Positions 1-6,151 of a stretch of DNA of 40,257 bases are shown one piece after another. The number at the start of each line of letters is the position of its first letter. Within the stretch, counting starts at the first letter, position 1. This DNA is from an uncultured Spirochaetales bacterium. GTDB taxonomy: Bacteria > Spirochaetota > Spirochaetia > Sphaerochaetales > Sphaerochaetaceae. The stretch is from NCBI GenBank assembly GCA_949293335.1, contig CASFDA010000004.1, positions 1 through 40,257 on the forward strand. Direction: 5' to 3'. The notes under the pieces were generated by a model, which was not told the origin of the DNA, ran no database searches, and saw nothing but the letters and a program-made list of their open reading frames with translations. A program made the translations under genes and the position numbers.

Positions 1-456
1 AAAGTGGTCAAAAGCTGAAAAACTGATTTCAGCCTGCCTTGGAAGCCTAGCAGCACATGATTATTAACGTTCAAAGGAGTTGTGGAAGATTCTGAAAATT
101 GGATTTAGTATTTGACAGAAGTCACATCATATGAAACATTTAATTACAGAAACTACGACAAAAGTAATAGAGATGTCTGTGGCTGAAAAACAAAGTGCTG
201 GATATCAGGATTGATGCAGATATACTTGTTCCCATCAGGGTATAGTGGTAATGGATAGTAGACTTGAGTCAAGGACCATTTAAGGCAGGGAGTGGTGAGC
301 GGACAGCTTTGAAAAGGTTACAAGGGTGTTTGGTTCCCGCCCCGTGTTACAGAGGAGCGATGAGGCGTTATTTTTCAATATGACTTAAGCTTTCAGAACC
401 TATGTTTGTTCACCGCAGATTGGAATTAAATGCCAAACAGGCTAAGATAATTGACC
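1..456. other. Intergenic/degenerate region, no gene recognised
   Basis: No open frame of useful length with a recognisable product was found on either strand. One frame starts open at base 2 and stops near base 64, so it could be the last 20 codons of a gene entering from the left, but nothing in it is recognisable. Short start-to-stop frames, for example 131-214, have no ribosome binding site and look random. The stretch directly precedes the methyltransferase and may hold its promoter; no convincing -35/-10 pair was assigned. Confidence 0.5.
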
Positions 457-1212
457 ATGGAAAACTATCAGGATATCAACGCAAGAGTGATTGCATCGTG
501 GATAAAAGACGGCTGGAAGTGGGGCCAGCCAATTGACCATGGAACATACCTGAATGCAGAGAAAGGCTGCTGGGATGTACTTCTCACTCCAACAAAACCT
601 GTACCGCATAGCTGGTTTCCATCCCCAGAGGGGAAAAGCCTGTTGGGCCTTGCTTGCGGAGGCGGCCAGCAGATACCCATATTCACGGCCATAGGCTTCC
701 ATTGCACTGTCCTTGATTACTGCGACGCGCAGCTTGAGAGCGAAAGGCTTGTTTCCAGACGCGAGGGCTATGATGTGAACATAGTGAAGGCAGATATGAC
801 AGAGCCTCTTCCTTTCGACGAAGAATCGTTTGATGTCGTCTTCAATCCTGTCTCGCTCTGCTATGTTGAGTCGGTTGAACCTATCCTGAAAGAATGCTTC
901 AGAGTGTTGAAAAAGAACGGCATTCTCCTTATCGCCTTTGATAATGGGCTGAATTTCATTACAGATGAAGGAGATGAGGAGCGTATCGTGAGAGGGCTGC
1001 CATTCAATCCGCTGAAAGACCCTGCACTCTACAAAGAAGAAGACGGCATGCAGTTTTCCCACTCCTTTTCTGAACAGATCGGTGGACTGCTGAGAGCAGG
1101 ATTTACGATCACTGATGTGTACGACGACACTAACGGTTACGGTCGCCTGCATGAGCTGGATATCCCTTCTTTTTGGGCTGTCAGAGCTGTCAAAACATCA
1201 AATTTGCAGTGA
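457..1212 (+). CDS. Class I SAM-dependent methyltransferase
   Basis: A 251-residue methyltransferase of the UbiE/Methyltransf_11 type; substrate unknown. The SAM-binding glycine motif GLACGGGQQ lies near residues 64-72. It is followed by the acidic strand end VLDYCD near 85-90, a KADMTEPLPF motif II segment, the DVVFNPVSLCYV post-motif and RVLKKNGILLIAF motif III. The ATG at 457 is preferred over a TTG two codons upstream; neither has a strong Shine-Dalgarno. The last 57 bp of the coding sequence, together with 21 bp downstream, are repeated at 3816-3893. The gene may therefore mark the insertion point of the following module. It stands alone, so context does not reveal the substrate. The family call is secure, the function is not. 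Confidence 0.85.
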   Translation: MENYQDINARVIASWIKDGWKWGQPIDHGTYLNAEKGCWDVLLTPTKPVPHSWFPSPEGKSLLGLACGGGQQIPIFTAIGFHCTVLDYCDAQLESERLVSRREGYDVNIVKADMTEPLPFDEESFDVVFNPVSLCYVESVEPILKECFRVLKKNGILLIAFDNGLNFITDEGDEERIVRGLPFNPLKDPALYKEEDGMQFSHSFSEQIGGLLRAGFTITDVYDDTNGYGRLHELDIPSFWAVRAVKTSNLQ

Positions 1213-1233
1213 CAACTCTCATGCCTGAAGGCA
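1156..1233 (+). repeat. 78-bp direct repeat, copy 1 (methyltransferase 3' end)
   Basis: Matches 3816-3893 at 76 of 78 positions, with mismatches at 1222 and 1226 and a constant offset of 2660 bp. It covers the last 57 bp of the methyltransferase gene including its stop codon, plus 21 bp downstream. The first 66 bp are identical. Together with copy 2 it brackets the lipoprotein/HTH/HicAB module. Confidence 0.95.
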
Positions 1234-1477
1234 TTGAGGAAGGTGGCATCATCTGGTAAGGCATGCTTCTCCAATTTCTATATCCATATGAATTGATCTT
1301 GACTGATTCGAATCACTTAGTGCGAAAGATCATATGAGTCAATCATACGTCTGTAAACTGGATAAATGATTGGATTGTAAAAAGATGTTAAATTTGCAGT
1401 TTTGCATCAGCATTGTCTTTCTGTATGTTTTTTCAATACCTAGGATTCAAGATGGGGAAACTAAGGAAAAGTAAAAC
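1234..1477. other. Intergenic region, nothing assigned
   Basis: AT-rich spacer between the methyltransferase and the poly-G promoter. It contains a 12-bp perfect palindrome (TGATTCGAATCA, 1304-1315) and a TTGACT...AGTCAA inverted pair (1299-1304, 1337-1342). No gene or convincing regulatory signal could be assigned. Confidence 0.4.
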
Positions 1478-1513
1478 TTGACAAAAATAAACCGGGGGGG
1501 GGTAGCCTATTAT
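1478..1513 (+). promoter_or_regulatory. Promoter with G9 tract in the spacer
   Basis: A perfect -35 TTGACA (1478-1483) is followed by AT-rich sequence, then nine consecutive G (1494-1502), then TAGCCTATTAT. Candidate -10 elements are TAGCCT (1503-1508, spacing 19) and TATTAT (1508-1513, spacing 24). Both are longer than the usual 17 bp. Loss of G residues would bring the first toward the optimum. The downstream gene is a surface lipoprotein. The motif positions are seen; the switch function is inferred. Confidence 0.6.
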
Positions 1514-1540
1514 CAGCAGTAATAGGAGGAAACAGAGAAA

Positions 1541-1996
1541 ATGAAAAAACTACTGATTTTGTTTCTTGCTCTCGTTGCAGTCTTCGGATTTGTTGCATGT
1601 GACAATAACCCAAATGATGAAGGTTCGGATGTTCCAATGGACACATTGAAGACCATATTCAAGGAAGCTGTTGGTAATTCTGATTTTGATACAGGATATT
1701 TAGTAGATCAGCCATTTGATTCTACTACAGGATATCATGTCATATTTGATATGAACGCAACAAAAGATGGAGAATCAATAACTTCCTGGACGATCGATAT
1801 CAATTCTGCCACAAAGGAAGGTGCTGATACTATTTCTTTCGTAATCAGCTCTACTGATCTTGGCAAAAACATAGAAGTAACGATTGGTGAAGAAAAATAT
1901 AACGTTGCTGCAAACGACATCAAGGGTGACACGACCATACCGGGATTTGTCGGAGATGACGACGAAGAAGAACAGGTTCCTCTTCAGACAAACTGA
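1541..1996 (+). CDS. Small predicted lipoprotein
   Basis: A 151-residue protein with a lipoprotein signal peptide: MKK start, hydrophobic core, and FVAC with the lipidated cysteine at residue 20. The mature part is hydrophilic and Thr/Asp-rich and ends in an acidic DDDEEE stretch. No enzyme motif is recognised. A strong Shine-Dalgarno (AGGAGG, about 1523-1528) precedes the ATG, and a rho-independent terminator follows, so it is probably a monocistronic unit. The promoter carries a G9 tract that may vary expression. Likely anchored in the outer or inner membrane and possibly surface exposed; function unknown. Confidence 0.75.
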   Translation: MKKLLILFLALVAVFGFVACDNNPNDEGSDVPMDTLKTIFKEAVGNSDFDTGYLVDQPFDSTTGYHVIFDMNATKDGESITSWTIDINSATKEGADTISFVISSTDLGKNIEVTIGEEKYNVAANDIKGDTTIPGFVGDDDEEEQVPLQTN

Positions 1997-2020
1997 GTTG
2001 TGTAGGCTCGAGTAAACCGT

Positions 2021-2047
2021 GGGGGAGTGTCATGCTCCCCTTTCTTT
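2021..2047 (+). terminator. Rho-independent terminator of the lipoprotein gene
   Basis: GGGGAG (2022-2027) pairs with CTCCCC (2035-2040) around a 7-nt loop and is followed by TTTCTTT. It lies 25 bp after the lipoprotein stop codon. Confidence 0.8.
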
Positions 2048-2139
2048 GTAATTCATGATTTTCCCCTAGTGCGAACTTCAGGTGTTTAGTCTACATCTTT
2101 CTCGAGTTTACATCAGAGATCAAAAGGAGGAGGGTAGTC

Positions 2140-2346
2140 ATGGAAAAAGGTAATTGTAAAGTTTCAAATCATCCTCGCATTCCACATGAGATCAGAAAGC
2201 AATGCCTTGAGTCGTTCATGCAAGGTAACGGATACAAGAAGACTGCAACTCTTACCGGCATGGCTCAAAGTGCAGTCAGGGAATACAACCGAAGATTCAA
2301 GGCAGGGGATATCAGCTGGGTGGATAGGGGTCCGAAGAGTAAATGA
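2140..2346 (+). CDS. Small helix-turn-helix protein, possible transposase N-terminal remnant
   Basis: A 68-residue basic protein. Residues about 14-55 read as a helix-turn-helix (HEIRKQCLESF, then GYKKTATLTGM, then AQSAVREYNRRF). This resembles the N-terminal DNA-binding domain of IS3/IS630-type transposases and stops where the rest of such a protein would begin. The Shine-Dalgarno is excellent (AAAGGAGGAGG, about 2122-2132). It could be a truncated transposase first ORF or a genuine small regulator of the adjacent lipoprotein, whose start lies 22 bp after this stop. Not enough is visible to choose. Confidence 0.5.
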   Translation: MEKGNCKVSNHPRIPHEIRKQCLESFMQGNGYKKTATLTGMAQSAVREYNRRFKAGDISWVDRGPKSK

Positions 2347-2368
2347 TCTTGCAAATGGAGGTTGTGTC

Positions 2369-2923
2369 TTGCGAAAGGCATTGATTGTTTTGGCTTCTTT
2401 TGTAATTGTATTTTCCTTTCTGTCTTGTGCCGAAGAGGTATTGGTTGATAAGGATTTAAATGTAACAGGGGCAAAAGCTGATGTTCAGTTCAGGATAGGC
2501 GATCGTTATGGGATCGTATTCAATGATACGGATATAGTCATAGAGGACAATGTAGTTATCGATGGCGTTTGTTCCAACAACCATGTTGAATATGGAATTG
2601 ACGGATTTGCAGGACTCGATAACGCGAAAGGTTACTTCCTTCCTCTGGAGATTTTAGACAAGCATGTGGATGATACATACAAGATAGAATCCTACCTGAT
2701 GGGAAAGGAAGTTCTTGCAGACATACTTTATTCTGGAGGGAAGTACTATGCGGTAATAAGGCTGCAGGAAGGTGGAGGAGGTTTTGATTTTAACCATGGA
2801 AAGCTTGAAATCATAATCGAAAACAGATTCAAGCGCTTTATTGGCACGCTTGAGTTGTTGCAGAGAAGTGATACATCGTCTGCCCCTGGCCTGTTATTGA
2901 AGCCAGCTATCGCTTCTGTCTAG
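2369..2923 (+). CDS. Predicted lipoprotein, TTG start
   Basis: A 184-residue lipoprotein. The open frame extends upstream through the HTH gene, but a TTG at 2369 has a well-placed GGAGG (2357-2361) and begins a classic signal peptide, RKALIVLASFVIVFSF, followed by LSC with the cysteine at residue 20. That start is therefore chosen. The mature region is moderately acidic, contains a Gly-rich GGGGFDF segment, and matches no family I recognise. It is cotranscribed with, or closely coupled to, the HTH gene and followed by a hairpin terminator. Location is predicted as envelope; function unknown. Confidence 0.65.
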   Translation: MRKALIVLASFVIVFSFLSCAEEVLVDKDLNVTGAKADVQFRIGDRYGIVFNDTDIVIEDNVVIDGVCSNNHVEYGIDGFAGLDNAKGYFLPLEILDKHVDDTYKIESYLMGKEVLADILYSGGKYYAVIRLQEGGGGFDFNHGKLEIIIENRFKRFIGTLELLQRSDTSSAPGLLLKPAIASV

Positions 2924-2931
2924 CAATTCCG

Positions 2932-2960
2932 TGGCTCTGCATGTGCGGAGCCATTTGCAT
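2932..2960 (+). terminator. Hairpin terminator after the second lipoprotein
   Basis: TGGCTCTGC (2932-2940) pairs with GCGGAGCCA (2945-2953), including one T-G wobble, around an ATGT loop. A weak T-rich tail follows. It lies 8 bp after the stop codon. Confidence 0.65.
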
Positions 2961-3108
2961 CTTGAATTCTATTTATGGATTGTGAAAAAATTCAAAATTT
3001 TTAGCTAATTTGTTTTGTTCTAACAAAATAATATTTTAGTCCTTTTGTGTCTTGTTCTAAGAAGATCTTATGATTATTAAGATATAATTCAGGAAACAAT
3101 ACTCCAGT

Positions 3109-3138
3109 TTGACATCATATACGACATCATAATATATT
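3109..3138 (+). promoter_or_regulatory. hicAB promoter with direct-repeat operator candidate
   Basis: -35 TTGACA (3109-3114) and -10 TATATT (3133-3138), spacing 18. The nonamer GACATCATA occurs twice within the spacer, at 3111-3119 and 3123-3131, 12 bp apart centre to centre. HicB antitoxins carry DNA-binding domains that autorepress their operons, so these repeats are a candidate operator. Confidence 0.55.
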
Positions 3139-3154
3139 CTGATATGGAGGCACG

Positions 3155-3391
3155 ATGTCTAAATGGGAAAAGCTGATGGCAAAGCTTAAAGCCCTTTCCC
3201 CTGATCTGAGGTTTGAAGAACTGGAGAAGATACTACTGAGCCATGGGTACGAGGAGAGGCAGCCCAAAAGCGGAAGCAGCCATTATGTGTTCAGCAAAGG
3301 AAGCAAGAGAATCGTCATTCCACGTCATAAGCCGATACTGAAGGTATATATAGAGCTTGTCAGGGATGCGGTTGAAGAGGAGGAGCTATGA
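3155..3391 (+). CDS. hicA: HicA-type toxin (mRNA interferase)
   Basis: A 78-residue protein of the HicA/YcfA family. These are small dsRBD-fold ribonucleases that cleave mRNA and tmRNA. It has the family core: a helix ending in LLSHGYEERQ, then KSGSSHYVF with the catalytic histidine at residue 43, then RIVIPRHKPI. Length matches the family (60-85 residues). Shine-Dalgarno GGAGG at 3146-3150. The stop overlaps the start of hicB by 4 bp (ATGA), the usual toxin-first order of hicAB. Its own TTGACA promoter lies upstream. Confidence 0.92.
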   Translation: MSKWEKLMAKLKALSPDLRFEELEKILLSHGYEERQPKSGSSHYVFSKGSKRIVIPRHKPILKVYIELVRDAVEEEEL

Positions 3392-3786
3392 TCAAGGACC
3401 TTGAATATTACATGTCCCTTCCCTATAGGATTGAGATAATCAAGGACACAGATGAGGAAGGTTATGCAGTCTTCATACCTGAGTTGAAGGGGTGCATCAC
3501 GACTGGTACGTCCATTCCTGATGCGCTTGAGAGCCTAGAGGACGCAAAAAAGACATGGTTTTCCTCTGCAATAGAGGATGGCGTTCCGATTCCTAAGCCG
3601 GATAGTCTGAAGGACTACAGCGGCGAGTTCAAGCTCCGCATGCCGAAATCCCTGCATCGTCGCCTGATGGAGCGTTCACGGGAGGAAGGTGTCAGCATGA
3701 ACCAATACTGCGTCATGCTCCTCAGCCAGGGAACGGCCTATGATGATGTTAAGAGAAGCAGTCATCGTAATTACCACCGCACATGA
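3388..3786 (+). CDS. hicB: HicB-type antitoxin with ribbon-helix-helix domain
   Basis: A 132-residue HicB antitoxin. Residues 12-65 form the degenerate RNase H-like HicB fold (DEEGYAVFIPELKGC, then TSIPDALESLEDAKKTW) that binds and inhibits HicA. Residues about 79-115 form an Arc-type ribbon-helix-helix (FKLRMPKSLHRRL, then GVSMNQYCVMLLS), the DNA-binding module for autorepression. Translation is coupled to hicA by a 4-bp overlap. Copy 2 of the 78-bp repeat begins 30 bp after its stop, placing hicAB at the right edge of the bracketed module. Confidence 0.92.
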   Translation: MIKDLEYYMSLPYRIEIIKDTDEEGYAVFIPELKGCITTGTSIPDALESLEDAKKTWFSSAIEDGVPIPKPDSLKDYSGEFKLRMPKSLHRRLMERSREEGVSMNQYCVMLLSQGTAYDDVKRSSHRNYHRT

Positions 3787-3815
3787 AGTGAATTTTTCAA
3801 AGGCTATTTCAGGAT

Positions 3816-3893
3816 CTGGATATCCCTTCTTTTTGGGCTGTCAGAGCTGTCAAAACATCAAATTTGCAGTGACAACTCTCACGCCAGAAGGCA
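3816..3893 (+). repeat. 78-bp direct repeat, copy 2
   Basis: Second copy of the methyltransferase 3' end (76/78 identical to 1156-1233), here with no gene body in front of it. It lies between the hicB stop and the ridA stop. It therefore looks like a scar of an insertion or duplication boundary and not a functional sequence. Confidence 0.95.
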
Positions 3894-3925
3894 AGTAGTG
3901 TCCATTCTTAGGCCCCTAATTTAGA

Positions 3926-4300
3926 CTACTTCATCACAGCAATTGCTTCTATTTCGCAGAGCACTCCTTTTGGAAGGGTCTTTACCGCAACACAACTGCG
4001 TGCTGGTTTGCTGGTGAAGTACTTTGAGTAAACTTCATTGAACGCGGCAAAATCTGCCATATCTGCAAGAAAACATGTTGTTTTGATCACGTCATCATAT
4101 GTTGCGCCTGCAGCCTTGAGCACTTCTCCGACATTCTTTGCTGCCATATTAGCCTGATACTCGATCGTATCTTCCTCGACGAGGCCATTTTCCGGGTTGA
4201 CCGGAAGCTGTCCAGATGTGAAGATAAACTGGCCAGAAACATAACCCTGAGAATAAGGTCCGATCGCCTCTGGTGCATTCTTTGTCTCGATTTTCTTCAT
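3926..4300 (-). CDS. ridA: RidA family enamine/imine deaminase
   Basis: A 124-residue RidA/YjgF/UK114 protein, the normal full length. RidA hydrolyses reactive 2-aminoacrylate-type enamines released by PLP enzymes, acting as a cytosolic trimer. Visible signatures are APEAIGPYSQ at the N terminus, TSGQLPV, and the C-terminal block ARSCVAVKTLPKGVLCEIEAIA with the carboxylate-binding arginine at residue 101. A Shine-Dalgarno (AAAGGAG) lies inside the 3' end of ispF, and the start overlaps the ispF stop by 4 bp, so it is the last gene of carD-ispD-ispF-ridA. Confidence 0.95.
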   Translation of the reverse strand: MKKIETKNAPEAIGPYSQGYVSGQFIFTSGQLPVNPENGLVEEDTIEYQANMAAKNVGEVLKAAGATYDDVIKTTCFLADMADFAAFNEVYSKYFTSKPARSCVAVKTLPKGVLCEIEAIAVMK

Positions 4301-4779
4301 TTCTTTTTCTCCTTTTCTTCTGCAAGTATTACTGCGGTTGCAGCTATCGCTTTTCCGTCTCCGATTGCGCCAAGGCCTTCCATCGTCTTTGCCTTGATTG
4401 ATATTGATTCTTTCGGCATTGAGAGCAGTACAGATAGGTTATCCCTTATTTTCTCTCTGTAGGGGGCAAGTTTTGGGCGTTCAAGAAAGATATTGCAGTC
4501 CAAATTTATGATTCTGACATGACATTCTTCAATTGCTTTTCCCAAAAGATCAGCGGAAGATGCGCCGAGATACTCCTCTCCCTCAGGAAAGTGTGTCCCG
4601 ATATCTCCGGATGCGACAGCTCCGAACATGGCATCTATTATGGCATGGAGGAGTACATCTCCATCGCTGATGGCCTCTTCTCCGACATCAGATGGCAGCT
4701 CTATTCCGCCGAGAATCAATTTCCTTCCCTTGACGAGGCGGTGGATGTCAAACCCTTCACCGACTCTCATCTTCACCAT
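4297..4779 (-). CDS. ispF: 2-C-methyl-D-erythritol 2,4-cyclodiphosphate synthase
   Basis: A 160-residue IspF, the usual length. It cyclises CDP-methylerythritol 2-phosphate in the MEP isoprenoid pathway. The zinc ligands are visible as D11 and H13 (GFDIH) and H45 (VLLHAIIDA). GDIGTHFPEG and the C-terminal KAKTMEGLGAIGDGKAI block are family hallmarks. It overlaps the end of ispD by 23 bp and ridA by 4 bp, indicating tight translational coupling. An alternative ATG three codons in (MRVGEGF) cannot be excluded as the true start. Confidence 0.97.
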   Translation of the reverse strand: MVKMRVGEGFDIHRLVKGRKLILGGIELPSDVGEEAISDGDVLLHAIIDAMFGAVASGDIGTHFPEGEEYLGASSADLLGKAIEECHVRIINLDCNIFLERPKLAPYREKIRDNLSVLLSMPKESISIKAKTMEGLGAIGDGKAIAATAVILAEEKEKKK

Positions 4780-5572
4780 CTCCCTGATAAAGAAGTTCTC
4801 TCATCCTTCTTGATGCTTTTCCCTTCTTCCGGCCTTCTTCCCTTTCCCTGATATACTCCTCGATCTGGGTTTCTGCCTCCGGTATGTCCTTTATGTAGGT
4901 GATTTTCCTGTTCTCTTCACTGCCTTGCACGACAGCACATCTGAAACCTGCCTTTGTGTATACTTCGACATCATCATCTGCACTCTCATCAGGAAAGGAC
5001 CTGTGCGCTTCAAGAATATCCTTGAATCTGAATACCTGTGGCGTCTGTACCCTGATCAGTCCTGTGCGGTCCACGTTCTCGCTTATGAAAGCATCTTCTC
5101 CCAGACGCTTTATGCTGTCTGTGATCCTGATTGCCGGTACTGAGGAACCTGTCACTGTCGCAGTGGCAAGAGTCTGGATGATCAGATCCGGATGCACGAA
5201 GGGCCTTGCTCCGTCATGTATCGCCACATACTCGATGTTGAGAGCAAGGGATGCCAGCTGTTCGAGCGCTATCCTGACACTTTCTTTGCGTGTCTTTCCT
5301 CCCTGGATGATCAGGAAGGGGATCGAATTCACGTTTACAAGGTCTTCAAGAGCGACTATTGTCTCGTCTTCTGCATTTTCTGCTGTAGTTACTATGACTG
5401 CAGAAAGTCCTGGAATTTCAAAAAAAGGTTCACCTGCGCGATAAAGCACAGTGTGTCCGTCTATTTTGAGGAATTCTTTCTTCACGCTCTCTTTCTGGGA
5501 GCGATTGAACCTGTCCGAGCTGCCTGCGGCAAGGAGCACAAGGGCAAATGATGGGAAATGTGTCGGCATCAT
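4757..5572 (-). CDS. ispD: 2-C-methyl-D-erythritol 4-phosphate cytidylyltransferase
   Basis: A 271-residue IspD, which makes CDP-methylerythritol from CTP and MEP. The CTP-binding loop LVLLAAGSSDRF (residues 11-22) with its conserved arginine, and the downstream KKEFL lysine segment, are intact. AIHDGARPFV and DDVEVY are also present. It is longer than typical IspD (about 230): the last 35 residues form a charged Arg/Glu/Lys-rich tail of unknown role, part of which overlaps the start of ispF. Two ATGs stand in tandem at the start; the first overlaps the carD stop by 4 bp. Confidence 0.96.
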   Translation of the reverse strand: MMPTHFPSFALVLLAAGSSDRFNRSQKESVKKEFLKIDGHTVLYRAGEPFFEIPGLSAVIVTTAENAEDETIVALEDLVNVNSIPFLIIQGGKTRKESVRIALEQLASLALNIEYVAIHDGARPFVHPDLIIQTLATATVTGSSVPAIRITDSIKRLGEDAFISENVDRTGLIRVQTPQVFRFKDILEAHRSFPDESADDDVEVYTKAGFRCAVVQGSEENRKITYIKDIPEAETQIEEYIREREEGRKKGKASRRMRELLYQGDGEDESR

Positions 5573-6072
5573 AACTTCTCCAGACGTGCAAATATAGTTC
5601 TTTTAGCGTCTTCGGCAGATATTGACATAACAAGCGATGTTTCGTCGATCAGTTGGGCAAGTGCGTTTTCAAATATCCTTCTCTCCATCACTGGAAGATC
5701 CTTTACTTTCTGCCTGTGGTACAGAATGTTCACGACCGATGCGATGTTTCTTATGTCTCCTGTCTTCATCAGCGTAACCTGTGCATTCTGCCGGGCCTTC
5801 CAGTCCGTATATGGCAGGCTTTCTTTCTCTTTCAGCGAGGAAAGGGCTTTCTTGATCTCCTCTTTTGTCGAAAGATGCCTGAGCCCAAGTTCCCTCGCAT
5901 TATCTACAGGCAAAAGGATATCCATATCCAGAGATGGAATGAAAACTTGATAGTATTCCCTCTCTGTTCCCATGATCTCCTGAGTCCTGACGCCTTTGAT
6001 TACGCCAACGCCATGGTTCGGATAAACTACATTTTCTCCAATCTGATAATCCCATTTGCCTTTAGCGCTCAT
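5569..6072 (-). CDS. carD: CarD-like RNA polymerase-binding transcription regulator
   Basis: A 167-residue CarD/CdnL family protein. The N-terminal Tudor-like RNAP-interaction domain is seen as IGENVVYPNHGVGVIKGV, followed by YYQVFIP and DMDILLPVDNARELGLR. The helical C-terminal domain contains the W of DWKARQNAQ, a position known to contact the promoter bubble in CarD. An upstream in-frame ATG at 6177 exists, but the domain begins right after the ATG at 6072. A perfect TATAAT (6079-6084 on the opposite strand) ends only 6 nt before that ATG, so the mRNA is predicted leaderless. It heads the ispD-ispF-ridA operon. Confidence 0.92.
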   Translation of the reverse strand: MSAKGKWDYQIGENVVYPNHGVGVIKGVRTQEIMGTEREYYQVFIPSLDMDILLPVDNARELGLRHLSTKEEIKKALSSLKEKESLPYTDWKARQNAQVTLMKTGDIRNIASVVNILYHRQKVKDLPVMERRIFENALAQLIDETSLVMSISAEDAKRTIFARLEKL

Positions 6073-6078
6073 GATGAC

Positions 6079-6084
6079 ATTATA
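6079..6084 (-). promoter_or_regulatory. -10 element of carD (predicted leaderless)
   Basis: TATAAT on the minus strand lies 6 nt from the carD ATG. Transcription starting 6-7 nt downstream would begin at the start codon itself. No Shine-Dalgarno is placed for this ATG, and the -35 is poor. Confidence 0.6.
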
Positions 6085-6138
6085 GCATATCCTTTGCCCT
6101 ATGAATGGAAAACGCTTTAACCAGTATTGCACTTGGTT

Positions 6139-6144
6139 TATAAT
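6139..6144 (+). promoter_or_regulatory. -10 element of malQ (predicted leaderless)
   Basis: TATAAT followed by 7 nt and the malQ ATG at 6152. A weak TTTAAC (6116-6121) stands 17 bp upstream. No ribosome binding site precedes the ATG. Confidence 0.55.
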
Positions 6145-6151
6145 TTTGATT

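Noticed and set aside
112-144. TTGACA with AT-rich sequence downstream near the left edge
   Set aside because: No good -10 at 16-18 bp and no recognisable gene close behind it.
451-456. TTG start two codons upstream of the methyltransferase ATG
   Set aside because: No ribosome binding site favours it, and the in-frame ATG at 457 is adequate.
1299-1342. TGATTCGAATCA palindrome and TTGACT/AGTCAA pair after the methyltransferase
   Set aside because: Short, not positioned at a promoter I can support; kept only as a note.
2186-2368. Long N-terminal extension of the second lipoprotein
   Set aside because: It overlaps the HTH gene in another frame and would bury the signal peptide; the TTG with GGAGG gives a proper lipoprotein start.
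3109-3138. Repeats in the hicAB promoter as a minimal CRISPR-like array
   Set aside because: Only two 9-bp units with a 3-bp gap; no CRISPR array or cas gene was seen anywhere in the window.
3893-3931. AAGTAGT...ACTACTT dyad with an inner TTAGG/CCTAA stem at the ridA stop
   Set aside because: Arms are far apart with mismatches, the inner loop is too tight, and there is no T-run; not convincing as a terminator.
4519-6120. Several plus-strand frames of 70-180 codons opposite ispF, ispD and carD
   Set aside because: They are antisense to well-conserved genes, Ser/Cys-rich and without family motifs.
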